Assembly: GCA_037179335.1 (NCBI GenBank)
Contig: JAKZHN010000002.1
Span: 124,001 to 188,000, forward strand
DNA length: 64,000 nt
Source: Cyclaneusma minus
Taxonomy: Eukaryota; Ascomycota; Leotiomycetes; Marthamycetales; Marthamycetaceae
Direction of reading: 5' to 3'
A program made the position numbers and the translations under genes. A model generated the notes under the pieces. It saw only the letters and a list, made by a program, of their open reading frames with translations, was not told the DNA's origin and made no database searches. Below, in pieces: positions 35,348 to 46,181 of this stretch (position 1 is its first letter; each line of letters starts with the position of its first letter).

Positions 35348-36817
35348 TCAAACCTTGTAGAAGCAGAAGCCAACATAGAAGCTAGCTGCCTCCATTTCCT
35401 CGTCAGACACCTTCAATGGCCCTCCACGGCTCTCGCGAACACCCATGCGTTCGCTCAAGGGTCCGAGAACTGGATCGTCCTTCTCCGTCTTCCAGATCTC
35501 GTCGAAAGACTTATGGTACTGCATCTCGAGTCCATAGTCTTCGGCGATGGCTCGGAACGCTTCCCAAGGGACGACGTACTCAGGGACCTCCTCGACGGCT
35601 TCGTGAAGGAAATAATTGTACTTCCAGCCAAAGGGTGGGCGAAAGATGCCATCTTCAGGAGTCTTGCCTGGAAAGCGTACTCGATAGATATCGTTTCCCC
35701 ATTCTGCTGTCTGCTCTGCTTCTCCCTCTTCAATCTCGCCATCGTCTTTGTTGTCCTCATTCTGCTCGGCATTGTTCTTGGAGCCATCGGCAGCGGCTTT
35801 CTCTGCAGCGGCCTTCTTCTCCGCGGCCTTTTCGTTGAACTTTCGGACATGCTCACTGATGACATCTGAGTTAGGAATGCAGCCGATCAGGCGACCCCCT
35901 TTCTTCAATGAACCAGCTACATTCTTGAGCATGATTCGTGCCTTCTCCTCACTCTCGAATGCGTAATGTAGGCAGAACATCATACTGACAACGTCGAAAC
36001 CGCCTGGGGTGAATCGAGAAGGACCGCCGGAATTATCGAAACCGACCTGCCTGACGCGTTCAACCTTTTCGATTGACTCTCCGAAGCAATCCTGGACAAA
36101 GAAGTCGCCCTGGAAGAGCCTGGGTTGAGATCGACCGCCGTAGCCTCCACGCCCTCGTCCTCGGCCGCGGCCACCACTGCCGCGATCTTGCATTTGTCTG
36201 TAACGCTCCCTTGCTTGGTCGATGGATACATCGGCAGGATCCAAGCCAACGTAGAGGTCGACGCGCTGAGGTGCTGACTGCCATTTCTGTAAATCACCAC
36301 CCTTTCCGCATCCTAAATCCAAGACAAGTAGGCCTTCGCTGCCAGGTGCAGGCATGGATCCGGGCACGTAATCTTCGGCTGGCGAGAACTTCTGGATGAT
36401 AGTACTTTTGACCCAGTTGTTGAATGATCGGAGACCCTTGATTCGACTGTCGGTTTTGCGCCATTCTCTGCCACGCTCAGGCACGGTATTGTAGTGCTGC
36501 TTGACGGCATCCTGAATGCCGACATTCTTGTTTGCGGCCGCCTCGAGCTCTTTCTCTCGCTCAGCTTGACGCGCTCGAATGCGCTCGCGGTCAGCTTCGG
36601 TGATTCGAGCACCGCGGCCTGGCTTCTTTCTCGGGCGTGACTGCGCCGGAGACTCCTGCGAATCCGACTGTTTGGCTTCTCTCGACGGTGAAGTTGAGCG
36701 GCGGCGCTTCGATTGTGAGTCAGATGGCGACTGGGATCTTCTGCGCTTCTTTGCTGCCTGCAGTTGGCCAGGCTGAGGTTGCTCCTTGGAGTCGATGGGG
36801 GCTTTGTCGTCGGCCAT
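35348..36817 (-). CDS. abd1: mRNA cap guanine-N7 methyltransferase
   Basis: One exon of 489 aa starting MADDKAPIDSKEQ. A basic, Ser/Arg-rich N-terminal tail (about 100 residues) precedes the catalytic domain: HYNTVPERGREW, RSFNNWVKSTII, and the SAM-binding motif VLDLGCGKGGDLQKW. Further landmarks are FCLHYAFES, IGCIPNSDVI, and YNYFLHEAVEEVPEYVVPW. An RG-rich insert (GRGRGRGRGGYGG) and an Ala/Lys-Glu-rich acidic insert interrupt the domain, as in other filamentous fungi. The enzyme methylates the guanine of the capped pre-mRNA 5' end in the nucleus. It is essential in yeast. Divergent with RPN7. Confidence 0.96.
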   Translation of the reverse strand: MADDKAPIDSKEQPQPGQLQAAKKRRRSQSPSDSQSKRRRSTSPSREAKQSDSQESPAQSRPRKKPGRGARITEADRERIRARQAEREKELEAAANKNVGIQDAVKQHYNTVPERGREWRKTDSRIKGLRSFNNWVKSTIIQKFSPAEDYVPGSMPAPGSEGLLVLDLGCGKGGDLQKWQSAPQRVDLYVGLDPADVSIDQARERYRQMQDRGSGGRGRGRGRGGYGGRSQPRLFQGDFFVQDCFGESIEKVERVRQVGFDNSGGPSRFTPGGFDVVSMMFCLHYAFESEEKARIMLKNVAGSLKKGGRLIGCIPNSDVISEHVRKFNEKAAEKKAAAEKAAADGSKNNAEQNEDNKDDGEIEEGEAEQTAEWGNDIYRVRFPGKTPEDGIFRPPFGWKYNYFLHEAVEEVPEYVVPWEAFRAIAEDYGLEMQYHKSFDEIWKTEKDDPVLGPLSERMGVRESRGGPLKVSDEEMEAASFYVGFCFYKV

Positions 36818-37410
36818 GGTCGCGCAGGAGTTTGATTTGAAGATGTAGCAAGTGAAGTGTCAAGACCAAGCCTGCGTAGCGGCCTGGAGGGCGATAAAGA
36901 AGGAGTTGGAAGGTCTGCTGTGTAGGTAGCGAATAGGTCTGCTGTGTAGGTAGCGAATAGGTCCTGTCTTGCTTTTGTTGTGTGTACAGTGTGTGTTTAA
37001 GGTCGGACGTTGAAGTGTGAAGCCTTGCGGTCGCCTCGCGTCACGACGGCGCTAGCTCCCGATGGGCAAGTATTTGGCTTGATTTGGATATATTGAAGCA
37101 CTTTAAAAAATGCAGGATATATGACTTTACAATGCCAAGACTCAGCGTCATTATTGAAAAATACCACAATTTTTCCAGAAAAGCCACTCGACCTTTGAAC
37201 ACGAGTTTCCTGTTACTAAGCTAGTCCGGCGCGTAGCCTCGCCTCTTGGTTTCCCCAGCCTCAAGAGAGCTCAAGAGAGCTCAAGCTTCCATCACATTGC
37301 AAGCTGCGATCAACAACTCCACCACTCGACTTCTCACCGGTCGCCCAACCTTTCACCTTCATTGCCCGACTGCTCTAGCATCCTCCACAGCTTCCCATAC
37401 TATCGACACC
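36818..37410. promoter_or_regulatory. Divergent promoter region of ABD1 and RPN7
   Basis: The 593-bp spacer between two start codons contains a perfect 24-bp tandem duplication at 36911-36958 and a short doubled 10-mer (TCAAGAGAGC) near 37260. Both genes are housekeeping. Confidence 0.5.
36911..36958. repeat. Perfect 24-bp tandem duplication
   Basis: Two identical 24-nt units beginning AGGTCTGCTGTGTAGGTAGC, with the first bases of a third copy following, about 95 bp upstream of the ABD1 start codon. Confidence 0.9.
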
Positions 37411-39007
37411 ATGGGTTCCGATCCTCAATACGCAAAATGGCCTCTTCTGCCACTCGCCCAGCATGTCTTCACATTGACCAATCCATCGTCCTCCAAGCCC
37501 GCCCAACAGTCGTCTCTGAAAAGCATACACGATGCCATATCCGAGCACAAGATGGCCCCCTTGTACCGCTACCTGGCACATCCGACTGAAGGAATCCTGA
37601 ATGGCTCGGGGGAGGCTACATCGCAAACGACCTCTGCGTCAGCGCGGAAACCGAGCGCCGCTGGAATGGTAGCGAGTACGCACTCAATACCGAAGGTCAA
37701 CCTGCCTTGGGATGAGTCGCTTTACGAGAAGCTGAAGGCTGAGAACGAGGAGGAGCTCGAGAAGTACAAGAAGGAGGAAGAGGAGGCGGAAGAGTCCGCT
37801 GGCGATATCGAGGTACAGGCTGCACGGGGGAAGAGAGCAGACTTCTGGGCTCGTGTTGGCGATAAGGTACATTGAAGCCGGAGCATCATGACTTACTAAA
37901 CTAATGATAATTTGTACAGGATCGCGCTATTGCGGCATATGAAGAGGTGTTTGAGAAGACAGGGGTCCTGGGCACCAAGATCGATATCGTCCTCGCTATC
38001 ATTCGGATGGGTCTATTCTACGGCGACAAGCTGCTTGTCAAGAAGCACATTAATAGGGCTATTACTTTGGTAGACAGCGGAGGAGACTGGGACCGTCGCA
38101 ACCGACTGAAGGCCTACCACGGCGTCTACCTTCTCACCGTCCGCTCCTACAACCTCGCGGCCCCCCTTCTCCTCGACAGTCTGTCCACCTTTACCAGTTA
38201 CGAACTTTGCAGCTACTCCAACCTAGTTGTTTACTCCGTCCTCGCCGGCTCCGTCTCCCTCAAACGCGTCGACTTCAAGTCCAAAGTCGTTGACGCGCCC
38301 GAAATCAGAGCCATCCTCGGAGATGGCGAAGAGAAGCTCTCAGCTCTCTCTGGCGCCCTATCCGCAGGCCCTGGCGCCGAAGACGAGGTTATGACCGACG
38401 TCTCATCCGCCACCCCTGCCAGGGCCGCAGTGAACCTCACCACCTTAGGCACTTCCACCGCCGACCAACCCGAGACCGAAGCAGCAATCGACTTTTCACC
38501 CCTTGCCCAGCTGGTCAGCTCTCTGTACACCGGCAGCTACCGCTCCCTTTTCGGCGCCCTTGCTGCTGTCGAAGAGAACTTCCTCGTACAGGATCGCTAC
38601 CTGTACGAGCACCGCGGCTGGTTTGTGCGCGAGATGAGACTGCGTGCCTACCAACAACTTCTGCAAAGCTACCGTGTTGTCGGCCTCGAGAGCATGGCTG
38701 CCGATTTCGGTGTTTCCGTAGATTTCCTCGATCGGTAAGGACCCCTATTTATCTTCCCACTTCAAATCAATCCGATTTGCAAGAACATTTACTAATTGGG
38801 CATATTAGTGATCTCGCCAAGTTCATCGCCGCAGACCGCATCCCCTGCACCATCGACCGTGTCACAGGCAAGGGCGTCATCGAGACCAACAGGCCAGATG
38901 ACAAGAACAAGCAGTACAATGATGTGGTGAAGCAGGGCGATCAGTTGATTACGAAGTTGCAGAAGTACGGACAGGCGGTCAGACTCAGGGGAAGCGAGCG
39001 CGCTTAA
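37411..39007 (+). CDS. rpn7: 26S proteasome lid subunit RPN7
   Basis: Exons 37411-37866, 37920-38734 and 38809-39007 give 489 aa starting MGSDPQYAKWPLLPLAQHVF. The RPN7 domain (TPR-like helices) covers the middle: DRAIAAYEEVFEKTG, KIDIVLAIIRMGLFY, NRLKAYHGVYLLTVRSYN. The C-terminal PCI domain includes LYTGSYRSLFGALAAVE and, after intron 2, IAADRIPCTIDRVTGKGVIE. A Ser/Ala-rich acidic insert (about 38340-38480) precedes the PCI part, as in other filamentous fungi. RPN7 (human PSMD6) is part of the 19S regulatory lid. Joins restore the known protein exactly. Confidence 0.96.
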
Positions 39008-39361
39008 AGGGATGGCAGGCTTGCATGCATTTGTACAATATTGATGGCTAGCATCGGGTAGAAAAAGCATGCCATTGCTTGAAATCATTTCCTGCATTTC
39101 TTACAGCCAGGATGAGCGTGAGTGACCAAGTCATTTCATGTCTGCCAAGTGAGTTTAGGTAAAGGACCAGCCTGTTGTGCATTATTACCTATGCTTTATG
39201 AAATGAAACGTCTTGGGACTTCGGAGACAGCTTCCCAATCCTTCCTGCCACGTTCCTTACTCCCAGATCAATAACTGTACGCGCCACGCAACCGGTTCTC
39301 GAGCCCGCTCAAAGTACCTCCGCCTTCCACCACTGCCCCCTTGTCCATCATCTACTTTTTC
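39008..39361. other. Convergent 3' spacer
   Basis: 354 bp between the stops of RPN7 and the first LITAF gene. Nothing further seen. Confidence 0.5.
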
Positions 39362-39823
39362 CTAGTATGTCTCAGGCACCGCGCTCCACAAAACTACCGT
39401 CCTGTCACTCTTGCGCTGAAACCTCGCTAGCGGCTGTCCGCAAGCGCCGCAGGAATGTTCTACATCTTTGCAACTGTCGATGCAGTAGGGGATTACCATG
39501 CAGCAGACACCGACACAGCACAAAATGGCGGCCAACATGCTGGAACGTAGTTTTTAGTATGTATTCGAGCAGAATCAGAAGCGGAAAAGGGGCCTCTGAG
39601 ATCCAAGTCACGATGGAACTTACTGGGTGTAGCTGCCAGCGGAATATCTGGTAATCGTCATATCTCTTTTGTGGCATGCTGGACAATCGACAGGCTGGGA
39701 CACGGTTTGTAGGGCGCCTAGAGAAGTAAAGGGGTCTTGTTGACGGCTTGTGTAGATGGGAGGGGCGGGGCCGGGTGCGGGTGGAGTGGCTACTATTTGG
39801 GAGGATTGTTCTGGTAGGCCCAT
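39362..39823 (-). CDS. LITAF-domain membrane-associated protein 1
   Basis: Exons 39823-39624 and 39539-39362 give 125 aa from MGLPEQSSQIV. A Pro-rich N-terminal part leads to the first zinc knuckle CPAC (residues 47-50), a hydrophobic stretch with many Cys (MLAAILCCVGVCCMVIPYCI) and the second knuckle H-S-C-G-A-C (residues 95-100) followed by GQPLARF. This is the CxxC...HxCxxC pattern of the LITAF (SIMPLE) domain, a zinc-binding fold that lies flat on endosomal or plasma membranes. An in-frame ATG at 40096 would add 91 Ser/Thr/Pro-rich residues and cannot be excluded. It neighbours a second LITAF gene on the same strand. Confidence 0.85.
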
Positions 39824-40099
39824 GATGATGGATGGGGCTGGAGAGGTGGATGAATAAGTAGGTAGGTAGTGTAGTGATTGCTTTGATGTAGGAAAGGTGG
39901 AAGTGGCACGCTGTTGGGTGATGATGTTGGAGGAAGATGTTGGAGAGCAGGAGGTTGATGATTTGCTTTCAACCGAGTTTCTGATCTCAGTGAGAAGTTC
40001 GGGGGAAGGAACGAGCCACAACCAGGCAACAGGCTCATGGGCGGACGTGCTCAGAGTACTTCCAACTTCCATTACATGTACCCCTCCCTTGTCCATTGT

Positions 40100-40529
40100 T
40101 CATCGGCTCGTCGTATGGTAGACCAGTGTCCCGCCCGTGGGTCTGAACCTCGCCAGCTTTGTACCGCAGCCGGAACAACGGTGCTCGGTATGATGGATGA
40201 CTGGCAAGAAGAACCACAAACAACCGCACGACAAAAAACCAAGAATGATATACCATTTGCTTCGTAGTGGTTGTCAGCGTAACGTTGAAGAGTTGGAGAA
40301 AGGGGGTCTGGCTGGAGTAAGGCTGGGTTTTTTCTAAAACTTACAGTGTGACACTCCCAAATTTAAGCTTGACAGTCGTCATGTTCCTCCCCTTGCAGGC
40401 TGGACAATCTACAAGCTCGGGGTATTCACGAAGTTCGCATAGGGAAGTAGAGCCCTGATAGTGAAAGGAGTTTCGTGAACGCGAAGTCGAATCGAGAGAG
40501 AGGACTTCCGAAAGCGAATTGCGAAACAT
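40100..40529 (-). CDS. LITAF-domain membrane-associated protein 2
   Basis: Exons 40529-40345 and 40259-40100 give 114 aa. The N-terminal knuckle is DCPACKGRNM (CPAC at 42-45), then after an 85-nt intron a hydrophobic segment (WYIILGFLSCGCLWFFLPVI) and H-R-C-S-G-C-G (88-94) followed by KLARFRPTGG. The pattern and intron position match the adjacent gene, so the two are probably tandem paralogues that have diverged strongly. The acceptor is AAG (40261-40260) and is required to recover the second knuckle. The N terminus is uncertain: the frame stays open upstream through an 81-bp duplication. Function is inferred only from the domain. Confidence 0.8.
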
Positions 40530-40663
40530 GTGAAGGCGAGTTGCTGGGCTGGGTCCGGACTGGACGGTCTCTAGTCCTTCTGGGACTTGCGAAAGCGAAT
40601 TGCGTGGTATGTAGAGGCGAGTTGCTGGGCTGGGTCCGGACTGTAGGGGATTATGGGATAATG
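40502..40663. repeat. 81-bp imperfect tandem duplication
   Basis: Two copies with an 81-bp offset (40502 and 40583) share CGAAAGCGAATTGCG and, further on, GGCGAGTTGCTGGGCTGGGT. On the minus strand the offset is 27 codons and stays in frame with LITAF gene 2, covering its start codon. Confidence 0.85.
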
Positions 40664-41301
40664 GTTTTGCGGGAAAGGTGAGCGTAGCGGCTTCGAGTAT
40701 GATGTTGGAGATGGATGGTGAAGACTTGAGGTTTACCTTTCTACTTCTATCTCGGCGTGTAAATACAGGGAAGGAACAAGCCAGAAGTACTAGTAGTCAG
40801 TACCTAGACCTAAACTTCCCACTCACTACTAGAGTGCGGCCAACAATCAGACCAGTCAAAGGTTCTGTAGGTAGGAACTAAGGAAACGAATCAACTTAAT
40901 TCATGTTAGAGATGTTTCGAAGTAGAGAAACAATGGGGAAGTTTAAGTTTGAACAGCTACAATACCAAATGAATGGCACGCCACCTGGCATAGGTAGCCT
41001 CATGCTGAAGTTCGACTCCAACGTCGATTCTCAAATCGTGCAGGCGACGACGGCAGCTGTGACGGTCTACCACGTCCACGCTCCTGCCGTGGATTTGTGC
41101 AAAGTCTACAGAGATGTGCCCTACATTTGGCACCGGTGGTAGCATTCGGAGGTGAGGAGCAGGTGTTGTTGAAAAGAATTGTCGTTGATCGAGGACGCAC
41201 GCACGGACCACTAGCCGAGGGGTCTCGCTTGGTCTGATGGGAATGGGGACATGGTGAGCTTGCCATTGACCAAATGTTCATGAGGTAGCAAGGCGTTCAC
41301 C
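40530..41301. other. Divergent spacer, LITAF 2 and CAP1
   Basis: About 770 bp holding the right copy of the 81-bp duplication at its left end. No further gene seen. Confidence 0.5.
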
Positions 41302-42453
41302 ATGGCCTCTTCACAGCTCGATTCAATTGCCTCCTTTGTGGAGGGCGCTCCTCCGGGAGGGGTAAGGAAGCTCTCCTCTTCTATGCCGCATGAAAGCTGA
41401 CCTTGGATGTAGCTGGACAGTGTCATCAACGGTACGAAACAATTCTGAGCTGGTCTCCTATACTGTGGAGAATGCGCCGGCTGATCCGAAGCTCAGATAT
41501 CAAGGCTCTCACGGTTAGCGGAAGCGATGTTACGTCTACCTTGGACTCTGCGTTTGAGAAGTACAACGAGGAGCAATTTACGACCGTCAAGCTGCCCGGG
41601 AGCAGCCAGTTGGTATGCTGGAGAGCTCTACAAGTCTGGGGGTTTATATTGACCGGGAGTGCAGGTCCTGGTCAGCTCTTACAACTCGCTGGGTGATGGA
41701 CGTTACTACGATGTCGAGAGCTCTTCGAGTTTCGCCTTCGACCACACCACACAGGTGCCTTGCCCCTGAAAATATACCTCTACAAGATCCTCGAGCTGAC
41801 GATATTCAAGAAAGCGAGTACTACTCAAAGCTATGTGTTGGAGAGCAGTCAGTCGGATCTAGTGTAGGTCCAAAGGCATACCTCCTTCTCAAAGCCACCA
41901 GCTGATGCGCCAAATCCAGAAAGTCGATTCTCAAGACCATGTCCACACAAGTCAAGGAACACTACCAAAACGCTGCATATGGAGTTTACCCCATCGAAGA
42001 CGACAGCAAGATCGCAATCATTCTAGTCTCGAACAAATACAGCCCCAACAACTTCTGGTACGAGTCTCGGACCGCGAAGCACTGTCAAGATACTAATTCC
42101 GTCTCAGGAACGGCCGATGGAGATCCACATACATATTCGACCCTTCTTCCGACTCTCTGAAAGGCAGCATCAAAGTCGACGTACACTACTACGAAGACGG
42201 AAATGTACGACTGCTCACGACTAAGCCAGTTGCGGCGAAAGGGGGATCGTCGGCCAGCACAATAGTCCGAGACCTGGTAGCAGCAGAGAAGAAATACCAG
42301 GAGGAGCTGAACAGAGGACTCATTAATATGAGCGAGGGTACTTTCAAGGGACTGAGGAGGCAGCTGCCGGTGACGAGGCAGAAGATTGAGTGGGAGAAGA
42401 TTGCAGGCTACAGACTAGGCCAAGATATCGGCGGTGGCAGCTCGAGAAGATAG
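41302..42453 (+). CDS. cap1: F-actin-capping protein subunit alpha
   Basis: Seven short exons (41302-41361, 41413-41431, 41497-41612, 41665-41754, 41811-41863, 41920-42057, 42108-42453) give 273 aa. Exon 2 is a 19-nt microexon. The translation shows FVEGAPPGG, KYNEEQFTTVKLPGSSQ, SYNSLGDGRYYDVESS, SNKYSPNNFWNGRWRSTYIF, VDVHYYEDGNVRLLT and, near the end, LRRQLPVTRQKIEWEKIAGY. These are the signatures of CapZ alpha. With CAP2 (beta) it caps barbed ends of actin filaments in cortical patches. Each join restores a conserved motif; the first (GGG|GTAAGG) is the least certain by one base. Introns are 50-65 nt. Confidence 0.94.
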
Positions 42454-42927
42454 GGGGAGACGGTGCAGAGATGGATTAGACAGGACCGGGGAATTGATTC
42501 AGCTCGTACATGTATTCTGTAACTGTAGGAATCTCGTCTTATGTCAGAAAGGCCAGAATCGGGCCATTCATGTATTTGCGATCCCGTTCATGTACGACTG
42601 AACGCTGGACCCTTCAAGTGCCGATAGCCAATCACGGACCGGTAAAGGCTGCTTAGGCGGAGTATGCCGCAGCTGCTGGGATTGGGTTTCCCCAACGGGG
42701 ATTCGGGACAATCGACGGATGAACAAGACCTGAAAGTCGTGCATAACTCGACATCCAGCTGCTCCAGTCGCCCATTCGCAAAGCTTCGGAAGACCCCTCT
42801 CTCCACGCCCTACCCGAACTCCCAGTCCTGTCTCGCACTTCTTCCCGTCCACAAGTCGCCGGCAAGCCCAAGCTCTTATCGCTCGGTCCACTCCCGCAAA
42901 GAAAAGGAGACACAGCTTCCAGTCACC
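42454..42927. other. Intergenic, promoter of cytochrome b5
   Basis: 474 bp between CAP1 and the cytochrome b5 start. No gene or repeat seen. Confidence 0.5.
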
Positions 42928-43446
42928 ATGTCGAAAGAACTCACCTACGCCGATATTGCCGCCCACTCGGGGAAGAAGGACCTGTACTTGGTGATCCACG
43001 ATAAGGTCTACGACACCACCAGCTTCGTCGACGAGCACCCGTAAGTGTGTCCATCTTCGTCTTGCTGTCGCATCACTTCACTCGGATGCTAACTCGTTTT
43101 ACAGTGGTGGAGAGGAGGTTCTGCTCGATGTCGGCGGACAAGATGCCACCGAGGCTTTCGAGGATGTTGGACACAGCGACGAGGCACGAGAAATCCTGGA
43201 CGGTCTGCTCATCGGCACCCTGAAGCGTGTGGTATGTTATCATTCGTGTAGAAACCAAGCCTTGCTAACACCTCTTCACAGCCCGGCGACCCAGCGCCCA
43301 AGAACGTTGCACCAGCCTCGACCACTGCAGCCAGCTCCTCGTCAACTGCGGCCATGGGCACTGGACTCTACGCTCTGATCCTTGTTGGCGGACTGGCGGC
43401 TTTCGGCGCATACAAATACCTCCAGGCTCAGCAGACCGAGCCTTAA
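42928..43446 (+). CDS. Cytochrome b5, tail-anchored
   Basis: Exons 42928-43040, 43105-43231 and 43282-43446 give 134 aa starting MSKELTYADIAAHSG. The heme-binding core is HPGGEEVLLDVGGQDAT (first heme His in HPGG, split by intron 1), with the second axial His in DVGHSDEA. An Ala/Ser-rich linker leads to one C-terminal hydrophobic segment (LYALILVGGLAAFGAY) and a short basic tail, so it is a tail-anchored ER protein. It would pass electrons to desaturases, hydroxylases or P450s. Length and layout match the microsomal type. Confidence 0.95.
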
Positions 43447-43968
43447 GCATCCCACACGATGATGGCAGGAAATTTGGGACGGGCGGAGACGGCGCTGTGC
43501 AGGAACGGATGGATCCTGGGCAACAGGCTCTTGTTTGGTATAATTGTTTCCGTCAAATACTAGTGCAGCGACTTCCCTCAATAGGCTGGGGTGTCTTCTG
43601 TAATGCAGATCATAATGGGAGACAGTAGTGATGTGATAGCATGTTCATGAAGATGCGAAGTGATCGGCGCCTTATGGATGAGTAAAAAGTGGGTGAATAA
43701 TAAGGGATTGTGCCCGAAATAGAATCCAAAGGCTTGAAGACGCACATTTCGTCTCACATAGCCGTAGCCTTCTTCAATTGATGCGCATGTGCTCCGGCCG
43801 CGCTTTGGTGACGTCTCCCCTCTCAGGCTGCAACTGAAGGCTGTCCCCGCCAAAGCGTACCACTAAACACTCAGTCTCAGCCAAGAGCTGCTCGACCGAT
43901 CCTCAACGACAAATCGACTATCTGCGAAGTCCTCTGCGCGACTGCTTGGCTGGCAAAACACTATCACC
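43447..43968. other. Intergenic, promoter of HSE1
   Basis: 522 bp between cytochrome b5 and HSE1. No gene or repeat seen. Confidence 0.5.
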
Positions 43969-46181
43969 ATGTTCCGCGCCCAGCAAAACGCCTTTGACGA
44001 TGTCGTCGGTAAGTCTGCACCTGTCGAGTTGCTTACCTTGGATCGCCCGGACTGTTGTTCGTACTGGGATTTGAACTAACAATTCTTTCTTACAGCCAAG
44101 GCGACCGACGAGAATCTCACCAGTGAGAACTGGGAATACATCATGGATGTGGTTGACAAGGTCGGAAGTGAAGAGAGTGGAGGGAAAGATGTGACGGCTA
44201 GCATGATCAAGCGCCTGGCTCACCGAAATGCCAACGTGCAGCTGTACACCCTCGAGGTTCGCCATATATACTATGCTCTTGCACAAAATCCGAGGGGAAA
44301 TGCTGATCAAACAATGTCTAGCTTGCGAATGCCTTGAGCCAAAACTGCGGACCCAAGATCCATCGGGAACTTGCCTCACGAGCCTTCACGGACGCTCTGC
44401 TACGCCTCGCAAACGATCGCAACACGCACCAGCAAGTCAAAGCCAAGATCCTCGAGCGCATGCAGGAATGGGCCGAGATGTTTTCCAAGGAACCAGAGCT
44501 GGGAATCATGAACGACGCATACTACCGACTCAAGAGCCAAAACCCGAACTTACATCCTCCGTCGGCGCCGGTAAAGAGCAGGCTTACCGAAATAGATCGC
44601 CAGAAGGAGGATGAGGAACTACAGATGGCTTTGAAGTTGAGTTTGCAGGATAAGGAGACTCAGGCAAAGGCGAAGATCGCCCAGCAAGCTTCGAGCGCGA
44701 GTGCTGGACCGGCGCAAACATCAGAGCAGCCTGCTGCTCCCCAAGCTGTACCTTCGGGTACCACGGCTGCGACCGTTTCGAGAGTGAGAGCGTTGTACGA
44801 CTTCCAACCCACGGAACCGAGCGAACTGCAGTTCAGAAAGGGGGATGTGATTGCAGTACTCGAATCGGTATATAAGGATTGGTGGAAGGGATCTTTAAGG
44901 GGCCAGACGGGAATCTTTCCTCTCAATTATGTTGAGAAGCTTGCAGACCCGACACCCGAAGAGCTTCAACGGGAGGCGCAGATGGAAGCAGAAGTGTTTG
45001 CTCAGATCAAGACGGTTGAGAAGCTGTTGACTCTCCTGAGCACGTCGGCTTCGGATTTGAGGAGTGAGGATAATGAGGAGATTACCAAGCTCTATCATTC
45101 GACACTGGCCATAAGACCCAAGCTTATTGACCTGATTTCGAAGTACTCGCAAAAGAAAGGCAAGTCACGATTTTTGTTCCGAGGAAACAGTAACTTGCTA
45201 ACCAAAACGCAGATGACTTCACTCAGCTTAACGAGAAGTTCATCAAGGCCAGGCGTGATTATGAGAGTTTACTTGAGGCTTCTATGTCGCAGCCACCGCA
45301 GCCAAACTACCAGCAGTACAACCGGCCTGGCCAGGTGCCCCAACATTACGGCGGTGCGTATTCACATCCAAGCGGTGCTCCACCGGCTCAAGATCCCCAG
45401 AGATACTACACGCCAAGTCAAGGTATGTTGAAATGCTCAATATCCACGTAATAACAGGCTAACCATTGTTCAAGACCACCAGCAATATGCTCAACGCCCA
45501 CCATCGGCTGCGGCTACAGCAGGCTACCCACCTCGCAATGGCCCAGCCCCTTTCTACGTAGTCGGGCAGGATCAACAGCCACCTTCACAACAAGCTCCGC
45601 CTCAAGGCCCACCACAAGGAGCACCTCCACACCAACAAGCACAATACCCGCCACGTGACCCCACCCCCCGCATCCCATCTAACTCCAAACCTGCCCCTCC
45701 ACAGACCACTTCACCACCACCCACCCAATACCCCTCCATGACACCCCAATCCGGCCATCGCCCCCAATCGACCTACGCAAACCCCCAAGAGCTAGCCACC
45801 TCCGCCTACGACTCACCCACCACGACCCACTCCCAACAACACCCATCTAACGAGCCCTACTCCGCCAGCGTGTACAGCCAAGAGGACCCCTATTCCGCCG
45901 GCGGCGCCTCACAGCCTCCTCCGCACCATCAAACCTACCAAGCTTACCAACCACCATCCCAAAACGCAGCTCCGGCACCGCCACACCAGCAGCAGGAGCA
46001 GAATTTCTACCAGCAGGGAAATGAAAGCGCACCGCAGCAACCGCAGTATGATCCACCACAGATCCCCGGAGATCAAGGCGGAGGATATCCGACGCTAGGA
46101 CAGGGGCAGGCGGCTTACAAGGCGTACTCGAGACCGCAGACGACGGATGAGACGAATGCGGCTGATTTCTATAGGTCTTGA
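43969..46181 (+). CDS. hse1: ESCRT-0 subunit HSE1 (VHS-UIM-SH3)
   Basis: Five exons (43969-44008, 44096-44256, 44322-45159, 45213-45422, 45475-46181) give 651 aa. The VHS domain spans residues 1-150 (AFDDVVAKATDENLTSENWE, LANALSQNCGPKIHRELAS, RMQEWAEMF). A UIM follows (DEELQMALKLSLQDKE, residues about 165-180), then an SH3 domain at about 218-280 (VRALYDFQPTEPSELQFRKG, DWWKGSLRGQTGIFPLNYV), a helical GAT-like segment, and a long Gln/Pro-rich tail. With VPS27 it binds ubiquitinated cargo on early endosomes. Intron 3 is of the GC-AG class (donor GCAAGT at 45160); intron 4 ends in AAG. Both are required to keep frame. Confidence 0.95.
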
